Shown here: one piece after another, positions 52,479 to 58,552 of the stretch
Position numbering within the stretch: position 1 is the stretch's first letter
How the letters are laid out: each line of letters starts with the position of its first letter
Assembly (NCBI RefSeq): GCF_000739635.1
Contig: NZ_BATQ01000140.1
Location: 1 to 58,552 of the forward strand
DNA length: 58,552 bases
DNA from: Verrucomicrobium sp. BvORR034
GTDB lineage: Bacteria; Verrucomicrobiota; Verrucomicrobiia; Verrucomicrobiales; Verrucomicrobiaceae
Reading direction: 5' to 3'
Position numbers and translations under genes: made by a program
Notes under the pieces: model-generated
Databases searched by the model: none
What the model was told of the DNA's origin: nothing
Seen by the model: the letters and a program-made list of their open reading frames with translations, nothing else

Positions 52479-53612
52479 GTGCGCTCCCGGCTCACAGTCC
52501 TATCCCTGGCACTCCTCGCTACCGTGTCCCTTCATGGTGCTGCGGAGGAGGACTCACTGCCCCTCCCCAGGTGGACCGCAGAGGACGGGATCAGCGCCCT
52601 GCCGGCGGAGGGGAACTCCCCCTTGGAGAACGCACTCCTGCCCAACGACATGAATTTCATCCGCGAGATGGAAGGCATGGACTCGACCGGCAACAGTCTT
52701 TCTTCAACTGCCCCCGCGGCCCCCAAGAGCGCCTTCGATGGCTTTTTCTTTTTCATCCCGAAGGGCAACAAGGCCAAACCCAAACCCGCCCCCAGCCCTC
52801 CACCACTGCTCGCCGCCCCCCGCCGGCTCATTGAAGTGGGACCAGACTTCCTCGCAAAATGCGAAACCACTGACTCCGACGACCACCTCTTTGATCCCAA
52901 TCCCGTCCTGCCGGAAACTCAGGGGGAAAACCCTGCGCCGCCTGCTGAGCTACCACGCCGAGGAATCGGCCATGACGGCCAACATGTTGCTGTTGGACGA
53001 GAACCAAAAACTCCCGGCCGGCATGGACCTCGCCCGGATCGCCGGAGGGCGCCTCTTGGAAGGGAATCAGTGCCTCGTGGTGTACGCATTGGGCCAGCCG
53101 CTTCGGTCCCGTCTCTTCATGAGCCACAAGGTCACCGCGGTGGTACCCGCCAGCTACCTTCAGGCTCTCTTGCGTGCCTGCGTGGCGGATTCCCTCCAGG
53201 CCACGGAGCCTGAGGAGCAACTCCAACGCTTCGCCACCCAACTCTCCATTCGACTGATCTGGATGGAACGAGCCTACCCTGCCGCCTTCAAAGCCCCCCC
53301 CACGCTGAGCCGCCCCCCGTCCTCCAGGCTGCACAGCAGGATCCGATGCCCGAGGTGGCCGCTCCCCCATCCCCCGCTGCTCCACCTGTCCTTGATCAGG
53401 CCAGGGATTTGTGGAGCCGGTCCTGGCCCACGGCCGCGTGGTCCCTCAGCGGCCTGGCTGTTTTGGGCATCCTCACCTCTCTAGGTCTCAGATCTTTACG
53501 ACGCAAACGCAGCCAGACAGTCTGGATTCTGCCCGAACTCCCCGCCAAACACCAAACCCGCCTCGGTGGCCCCCATTGCGGCGGCGGCGGCGCGTGGGTC
53601 AAGTATGGGTGA
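52479..53612 (+). pseudogene. gene with two compensating frameshifts (TPM-like, membrane-anchored)
   Basis: Three coding segments fit only if two frame changes are allowed. Segment 1 starts at GTG 52479 with a signal peptide (VLSLALLATVSLHGAAEED) and runs to about 52920. Segment 2 continues in the +1 frame (KTLRRLLSYHAEESAMTANMLLLDENQKLP... ERAYPAAFKAP), and segment 3 returns to the first frame from about 53295 (PPVLQAAQQDPMPEVAAPP) to 53612 with a membrane helix (AWSLSGLAVLGILTSLGL). The first shift is explained by one extra base in G5A4 at 52921-52929, the second by one missing base in C8 at 53294-53301. Restored, the protein is about 377 aa. It is either a real double mutation, sequencing error in homopolymers, or a phase-variable gene. 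Confidence 0.7.
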
Positions 53613-53696
53613 GAGTTTTAAGTTTGAAGTTTTCAGCGCGCAGAGGGGCGTGGCCGCACGGTTCATGAGCCAACGTGCAGGAAGAACCAAGAACCC

Positions 53697-55769
53697 CTAC
53701 CCCCCAAACACCTTCTTCGCTTCCACGATTTGCCCCTCAGTTCCGAGCAACAACACGGTGTCTCCTGCCTTCAGTTCCTCGCTCACACCAGGATTAATCA
53801 CATTGGCCCCTTCTGCCACGCGCTCGATCCCGACGATACTCGCGCCGGTCAGAGTGCGAAGTTGAATCTCCGCGATCAACTTGCCGGCCACAGGCGAGGC
53901 GTCGGTTACCTGAACCATCACCAGTTGAGCCTCGCGCAACAAAGGAGGCAGCACAGGCGTCTCTGCCGCGTGACGATCCCCGTGTCCATGGCCTGACTCG
54001 CCCCCCTCCCGCTGAGCGGGAGGCTCGCTCAACGTCTGCTGCAGGGCTACTTGCGCCTTGGAGTGCACCCTGATGAACGCCCTGCGTAATAGCATCGCCG
54101 TGCCGACCAGCACCACCGCCAGCACCACGAGCAGGTTCCTGGAGGGCAGCAGCGCTGAGCTCAGCACCAGCAGGTAGAGCAACAGCCCCGCACATCCAGC
54201 CACGAAGAGAGTCTGGGAAATCACCGCCCGGATGGCCGGGGTGCGCTCACCGCCTGCTGCCCGGCTCACACTCATCTCACTCACCAGCATGCCGAAGGCC
54301 TGCCACTTCCGCACGGCGGCAATGATCATGGGCAGACTCACCACCATGGCTGCGAGCCAGATGGCCCCCTTCCATCCGTTCTGACCACCGGGGACTTCCG
54401 GCACCCACGCCCAGTCCCGGCCATGGTCCTTGAAATAAACCGCCGCAATGAACACCGCAGCGATCAAGAGAAGGTTCAAGGCGATCTGCCACCCCCATTT
54501 GCGCAGAAAAACTCCCCCAGACTTTCGCCCGCGGTTCGTGGAAAGCCCGCCCACCCATTCCGTGTACGCGTTCAGTGACGCCATGAGCCCTGGCGGCATC
54601 CACCGAACCAGCAGCCCCACGGCTGAGTCAGAGCTGCGGATGAGATAAGGTGTGGACAGGGTGGTCAGCGCCGACACGGCCACGGCGATGGGATACAGGA
54701 AACCGCTCGTCACCTTCAACGACAGCCCCAGTGCCGCGATGATGAACGAAAACTCTCCGATCTGCGCCAGTCCCATCCCCACCCGCATGGAAGACTTCAA
54801 GTCGTTCCCGGCAATGAAGGTGCCAAAAAAGCACGTCAGAACCTTCCCCACCACCACCGCCAGCGTGATCACCAGAATTGGCAGCCAGTACTGGGCGAGC
54901 AGCACCGGATCGATAAGGAGGCCGATGGAGACAAAGAACACCGCGCTGAAAAGATCCCGCACGGGATGCATCAGGTCCTCGATCTGGGCAATCTGCCGCG
55001 CTTCCGCAATGATGGCTCCGATAAGGAACGCGCCCAAAGCCACGCTGTAGCCCAGCTTCACCGCCAGGAGTGATACGCCAAAGCACAGGCCCGTCACCGT
55101 GACAAGGAGCATCTCGTTGCTCTTGAACTTGGCCACATAGTTCAAGAGTCGCGGCACCAGAATGAGCCCTGCGACCAGCAACACCCCCAGAAAGGCGCTG
55201 AGCCGCCCCACCGTGGCCGCCAGCTGCCCCATGCCCAGTTCACCCGTCGTGGCAAAGGCCGAAAGCATCGCAATCATGAGGATCGCCAGAATGTCCTCAA
55301 CGATCAGAATGCCAAAGATGAGCTGCGCAAACCGTTCTCGCGTCTTCCCAATCTCCTCGAGCGCCTTGATGATGATGGTGGTGGAGGAGATGGAGAGAAT
55401 GGCCCCAAGGAAAACGCTGTCCATCGTGTTCCATCCAAAGGCCAGCCCCAGCTGATACCCCACCCAGACCATAAACAAAATCTCGAAGGCCGCCGCCACC
55501 AGCGCCGTCACGCCTACCTGCGTGAGTTTTCTGAGACTGAACTCCAGCCCCAAAGCAAACATCAGAAAGATCACCCCCAATTCCGACAGCGTCTCAATCG
55601 TGTGCTGATCCGAGATCAACGGAAACGGCGGTGTATGCGGCCCAATGATCACCCCTGCCAGAATGTATCCCAGCACCACCGGCTGCTTGAGCTGACGAAA
55701 AATAATCGTAACCACCGCCGCGACGATCATCACAACGGCGAGGTCTTGAAGAAATGAGACGTGATGCAT
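53697..55769 (-). CDS. CPA2-type cation/proton antiporter with TrkA-C domain
   Basis: 690 aa from ATG 55769; an upstream frame to 55802 is rejected. The N-terminus starts directly with a membrane helix (DLAVVMIVAAVVTIIF), followed by about a dozen more in the arrangement of monovalent cation:proton antiporter-2 (KefB/YbaL-like) proteins: LGYILAGVIIGPHTPPF, LSELGVIFLMFALGLEFSL, AAAFEILFMVWVGYQLG and GAFLIGAIIAEARQIAQIEDLMHPVRDLFSAVFFVSIG. The C-terminal 80 residues form a TrkA-C domain (IQLRTLTGASIVGIERVAEGANVINPG; LKAGDTVLLLGTEGQ). There is no TrkA-N nucleotide domain. It likely exchanges K+ or Na+ for protons. Single gene. Confidence 0.88.
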   Translation of the reverse strand: MHHVSFLQDLAVVMIVAAVVTIIFRQLKQPVVLGYILAGVIIGPHTPPFPLISDQHTIETLSELGVIFLMFALGLEFSLRKLTQVGVTALVAAAFEILFMVWVGYQLGLAFGWNTMDSVFLGAILSISSTTIIIKALEEIGKTRERFAQLIFGILIVEDILAILMIAMLSAFATTGELGMGQLAATVGRLSAFLGVLLVAGLILVPRLLNYVAKFKSNEMLLVTVTGLCFGVSLLAVKLGYSVALGAFLIGAIIAEARQIAQIEDLMHPVRDLFSAVFFVSIGLLIDPVLLAQYWLPILVITLAVVVGKVLTCFFGTFIAGNDLKSSMRVGMGLAQIGEFSFIIAALGLSLKVTSGFLYPIAVAVSALTTLSTPYLIRSSDSAVGLLVRWMPPGLMASLNAYTEWVGGLSTNRGRKSGGVFLRKWGWQIALNLLLIAAVFIAAVYFKDHGRDWAWVPEVPGGQNGWKGAIWLAAMVVSLPMIIAAVRKWQAFGMLVSEMSVSRAAGGERTPAIRAVISQTLFVAGCAGLLLYLLVLSSALLPSRNLLVVLAVVLVGTAMLLRRAFIRVHSKAQVALQQTLSEPPAQREGGESGHGHGDRHAAETPVLPPLLREAQLVMVQVTDASPVAGKLIAEIQLRTLTGASIVGIERVAEGANVINPGVSEELKAGDTVLLLGTEGQIVEAKKVFGG

Positions 55770-56126
55770 GCGGACGATAGAAGGCGGAGATCCCAATGGC
55801 AATGTAACAGTTGCCTACGGAAACGAGTCCGGCACCCTTTTCGAGCGGGTCCCTTGGAGAAAAAGATGCCTCAGATTTCACACCCCCTCCACCATCGCAG
55901 GCCCCCCCAAAAAAACCAATCCGCCTCACCAACATCTGATCCCCTCCGCAGCGGGATTTTGGGACTACGGTGATCACCACCGCTTTTGCGCCCCACGTGA
56001 TTTCCTCCTGCCGTTCACCATCCAGCAGGACCGACACCATCGCCGCCCCAATCTTTCCCAATTCGTCCGACACCGTCCCCCCTGAAGCGGCAGTTCATGA
56101 GCCAACGCGCAAATAACCCGCCTCCC
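55770..56126. other. intergenic, no gene recognised
   Basis: 357 bp between the antiporter and the serine hydrolase gene. Short open frames exist but look non-coding. It contains GTTCATGAGCCAACG (56093-56107), identical over 15 nt to a stretch at 53661-53675 behind the antiporter gene. Confidence 0.4.
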
Positions 56127-57554
56127 TCACCTCCTCAACATCTTCGCCGCCAGCCCGTCCACAGACTCGCCGGAGTTGCTCAGCACCACCACTCCAAAAT
56201 CCCTGCTACGCACAATTCCGCAAAAGCTGCTGAATCCAAACGTCCCGCCATTGTGCCAGGTGAGTTCATCCCCGTTCTTCAGCCGGGTGATCTGCCAGCC
56301 CAATGCGGCAGCCTCACGGCCCTGTCCCATGGTTTTGGTCAGAGCCAGCCGCACCGTTTCCTCACGCGGATGCAGATGGGCTTCCAGGTACACCAGCATA
56401 TCCTTCATGGTCGAGCGCACGCCACCAGCAGGAGCCCAGTCGCCCAACTCCCAGGCCGGCGTCTTGTCCCCCTCCTCATCATAACCCGGCACGAATCTCG
56501 CGGGATCGCGGGTCCCCACCATGGTGTCCGCCATTTTGAGCGGCTGGCAGATGCGCTCCTCCACCAGTGCAGCATAGGGCTTCCCCCACACATTCTGCAT
56601 CAAGCGCCCAAGCACCGCCGCCCCCAGATTGGAATACTCCTCATGAGCCCCCGGCTCAGAGTTCAAGGAAACGCGTCCCAGAAACCCGGCGATCATCTTC
56701 CAATCGTGATTCACATACGGCTGCCGCGGATCGTAGTTGGGTTGTTTGTCAATATCATCCGCCAATCTCGGGAGGCCGGAAGTGTGATTGGCCAGTTGCA
56801 CCAGCCGGATCGGCTGATCCTTCTTCGCCAGATGGCTCCAGTCTCCCGGGCCGAGCAGGGGCCGGATGTCCGCGTCCAGTGCCACCTTCTTTTCCACCAC
56901 CGCCTGAGCCAGCAACAGCGCCGTGAACGTCTTCGTGATGGATCCGATCTCATAGATCGTCTCTCCCGTAGGCAGCTTGCCGCTGCCGGGAGACGTCTCG
57001 CCATAGTTGTAGATCCGGGTGCCCCAGTCCTCCAGCACTCCCACTGTCAAGCAGGGCACTTTGCTCTTGCGATAGAACTCCAGCACCGCCTCGTGCACCT
57101 TCTTGTCCGTCGCAGACTTTAGAGGGTTGTCATGTTTAGGCTCGGCCCGTAGGGCCTCCTCGCCGGGAGCTTTTGGTTTGCCAGGACGGAAGATCATTCC
57201 CGCGATCTTCCCCTGCCCATCAACCACCAGTCGCAGGGTGCAGACACCCTTCTCCCCTTGCACTTCATAGACGCGTGTCTCCTTGTCGGTGAAGACAAGG
57301 TTGATTGCTGTAAATTCCCCGTACGGCTGCCGCAGGGAAGTACCAAAGAACTTCTCCGTTGCCTCCAGGCTTAGTTGCTGTTGAAACTCCGCAGAAAGCA
57401 TCCTGTGCAGCGCTGCGTAGTCCCCGGCATTGTAGCGCTCCATGATCTTCTCGCACACTTCATCGTGTGCAGCGCGGTCGGCAAGTTGGGCAATGGCGGT
57501 CATAAGACTGGTAAACCAGGCAAACATAATCAAGACGATGCGATGAATCTTCAT
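56127..57554 (-). CDS. beta-lactamase-fold serine hydrolase with DUF3887-like N-terminal domain
   Basis: 475 aa. A signal peptide is followed by a DUF3887-like domain (about residues 30-130: MERYNAGDYAALHRMLSAEFQQQLS, FTAINLVFTDKETRVYEVQGEKG) and a class C beta-lactamase/penicillin-binding type domain. The catalytic motifs are present: EIGSITKTFTALL (SxxK), EEYSNLGAAVLG (YxN) and LTWHNGGTFGFSS (HxG). Such proteins act as esterases, D-aminopeptidases or resistance-unrelated hydrolases; a true lactamase is not implied. It is likely periplasmic. Its gene precedes the spacer with the XRE pair. Confidence 0.85.
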   Translation of the reverse strand: MKIHRIVLIMFAWFTSLMTAIAQLADRAAHDEVCEKIMERYNAGDYAALHRMLSAEFQQQLSLEATEKFFGTSLRQPYGEFTAINLVFTDKETRVYEVQGEKGVCTLRLVVDGQGKIAGMIFRPGKPKAPGEEALRAEPKHDNPLKSATDKKVHEAVLEFYRKSKVPCLTVGVLEDWGTRIYNYGETSPGSGKLPTGETIYEIGSITKTFTALLLAQAVVEKKVALDADIRPLLGPGDWSHLAKKDQPIRLVQLANHTSGLPRLADDIDKQPNYDPRQPYVNHDWKMIAGFLGRVSLNSEPGAHEEYSNLGAAVLGRLMQNVWGKPYAALVEERICQPLKMADTMVGTRDPARFVPGYDEEGDKTPAWELGDWAPAGGVRSTMKDMLVYLEAHLHPREETVRLALTKTMGQGREAAALGWQITRLKNGDELTWHNGGTFGFSSFCGIVRSRDFGVVVLSNSGESVDGLAAKMLRR

Positions 57555-57714
57555 ATTCGTGATGAACGGTGCACATGACGGCTGAACCGGTCACCTTCCG
57601 CCTCCACCAGGAGCGCGTGAACGCACCGGGAAGAGACCGCGAAAGAGATGACGGCGTTGTGGACTGAACTGAAAAACACAAAAATGTGGGTCCGGAGGCA
57701 CTCGGACGGCGGAC

Positions 57715-57915
57715 TCAATCCCCCTCTTCCAGGGCGAACAACTCCTCCACCCGGATCGTAAATCGCTGGGCCAGCTTCAACGCCAGCACCGTGGACGGCA
57801 CAAACTTGCCCGTCTCAATGGCATGGATCGTCTGGCGGGACACCTCCACGGCATCAGCCAAATCCTGCTGCGTCAGATTATGGCGGGCGCGCTCCACCTT
57901 AAGATGGTTCTTCAT
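57715..57915 (-). CDS. XRE-family helix-turn-helix regulator
   Basis: 66 aa, a single HTH domain: ARHNLTQQDLADAVEVSRQTIHAIETGKFVPSTVLALKLAQRF is the Cro/C1-type HTH (residues 10-52). The rest is a short acidic tail (EELFALEEGD). Its ATG overlaps the stop of the membrane protein gene at 57912 by ATGA, so the two are translated together. The perfect palindrome at 58363-58387 upstream of that pair is the natural operator, so autoregulation is probable. Confidence 0.85.
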   Translation of the reverse strand: MKNHLKVERARHNLTQQDLADAVEVSRQTIHAIETGKFVPSTVLALKLAQRFTIRVEELFALEEGD

Positions 57916-58331
57916 TCATCCGCGCCCTCCCTTCCCTTCCACCAGGCATAGAGCCGCCAGCCGTAGAGCTGCGAGTGGAAGACCAGCGCATACACCAACA
58001 GCATGAAGTTTGTCTGGTAGCCCACATCTACCGATGGATCCTGCTTTGCCCAGGCATAGGTTTTGACTGACATGCGCACGACAATCAGCACTACCACCGC
58101 CCACTGGAGCGATGTCAGTCGCAACCGCGCAATCCATTCGTCCTCCACCTTCTCCCGCGCACAGGTGATAAAGAGCAAACCCGCCATGCAAAGGCACTGC
58201 ACCAACAGCCCCACCCCAGAAGTGAGATCGTCCATCGGCGGCAGCGTCACCGCCACGTAAACGAACGTGCCCACATAGAGCAGAACGCCCAACCATTTGA
58301 ACCATCGAGGCAACAAAATGCGCGGAAGCAT
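57912..58331 (-). CDS. small membrane protein coupled to an XRE regulator
   Basis: 139 aa from ATG 58331; an in-frame start at 58355 is possible. Four membrane segments are predicted near residues 12-29, 40-55, 72-90 and 105-122, with Trp/Tyr-rich ends (YGWRLYAWWKG). No named family. The stop overlaps the regulator's start by ATGA. Pairs of a small XRE protein and a small membrane protein are common in bacteria; here the membrane protein may sense a signal for the regulator. Confidence 0.7.
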   Translation of the reverse strand: MLPRILLPRWFKWLGVLLYVGTFVYVAVTLPPMDDLTSGVGLLVQCLCMAGLLFITCAREKVEDEWIARLRLTSLQWAVVVLIVVRMSVKTYAWAKQDPSVDVGYQTNFMLLVYALVFHSQLYGWRLYAWWKGREGADE

Positions 58332-58362
58332 AGGGAAGTCGTGGTGACGCCACAACTACGCG

Positions 58363-58387
58363 CATACTTTACATCATGTAAAGTATG
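58363..58387. promoter_or_regulatory. perfect palindromic operator candidate
   Basis: CATACTTTACAT (58363-58374), one centre base C, then ATGTAAAGTATG (58376-58387), a perfect 12-bp inverted repeat. It lies 31 bp upstream of the membrane protein/XRE unit. A further half-site-like TTTTACAT follows at 58388. The XRE protein is the likely binder. Confidence 0.6.
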
Positions 58388-58403
58388 TTTTACATAAAAA
58401 GGA

Positions 58404-58447
58404 CGAGAGACTCCAGACAGCCAGACTCCAGACATCATATCTGAGCC
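58404..58447 (+). repeat. AGACTCCAGACA-type repeat
   Basis: Similar to 27678-27719 behind pssA (GTCCAGACACCAGACTCCC). It leads into the tandem array. Confidence 0.45.
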
Positions 58448-58470
58448 CTCTCACTTGGAGCCCACCATCC

Positions 58471-58552
58471 CAGCGCAGCCATCTCAACCAGCGCAGCCAT
58501 CTCAACCAGCGCAGCCATCTCAACCAGCGCAGCCATCTCAACCAGCGCAGCA
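58471..58552 (+). repeat. 18-nt tandem repeat array (cut by the window end)
   Basis: At least four perfect copies of CAGCGCAGCCATCTCAAC and a partial fifth, running past the window edge. Similar imperfect units lie at 26623-26674. Not a CRISPR: the units are contiguous with no spacers. Confidence 0.85.

Noticed and set aside
58471-58552. CRISPR array
   Set aside because: Units are directly adjacent 18-mers with no variable spacers and no cas genes.

Overview
The window looks like a chromosomal segment of a GC-rich member of the Verrucomicrobia, close to Verrucomicrobium, Roseimicrobium or Prosthecobacter. The evidence is: a complete four-gene Verru_Chthon prepilin cassette (B, C, D, A); a PEP-CTERM surface protein beside it; a DUF1549/DUF1553 plus DUF1501 gene pair; an inverse autotransporter; weak or absent Shine-Dalgarno sequences; and many small dispersed intergenic repeats. 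No plasmid, phage, transposase or CRISPR array was seen.

Layout. 1-5 kb: GIY-YIG nuclease, glycine-zipper lipoprotein, a pair of coupled paralogs (one broken by an in-frame TAG), and a secreted BNR/sialidase-like protein. 5-17 kb: the prepilin cassette on the minus strand, divergent from a PEP-CTERM beta-helix protein, followed by a lipoprotein carrying an acyl-carrier-protein-like domain without its serine, a membrane protein and two small genes. 17-22 kb: a calcium-binding type secreted protein, tRNA-Gly(CCC), an aspartyl beta-hydroxylase family enzyme, a small secreted protein and two tandem membrane paralogs. 22-30 kb: ATP-grasp protein, purT, an Fe-S assembly set (sufT, NifU-like scaffold, rhodanese-like protein), pssA, a GT81-like glycosyltransferase and a metallophosphoesterase. 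30-39 kb: inverse autotransporter with a beta-helix passenger, pRiA4b ORF-3 family protein, and DUF1501/DUF1549 genes. 39-45 kb: TPR protein, enolase-superfamily, FAH-family and SMP-30 genes that could form a sugar-acid route, and membrane proteins. 45-54 kb: a TPR membrane protein with a double FGE-sulfatase domain protein, a discoidin-like secreted protein, and a TPM-domain gene followed by a gene carrying two compensating homopolymer frameshifts. 54-58.5 kb: CPA2 antiporter, a DUF3887/beta-lactamase-fold protein, and an XRE regulator coupled to a membrane protein behind a perfect palindrome.

How the genes fit together. Much of the content is envelope and secretion related. The prepilin cassette resembles a set of minor pseudopilins, with protein A lacking Glu5 as GspK does, but no ATPase, secretin, prepilin peptidase or exosortase is encoded here. 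The Fe-S genes form one minus-strand run whose intergenic spaces are filled with short repeats. Several repeat families recur across the window, including one that ends in a hairpin with a conserved GNA triloop and covarying stem, and some repeats directly supply stop codons of the adjacent gene.

All family names come from reading motifs in the translations by eye. No database search was run. Starts were chosen by signal peptide position, ATG preference and overlaps, because ribosome binding sites are mostly uninformative here.
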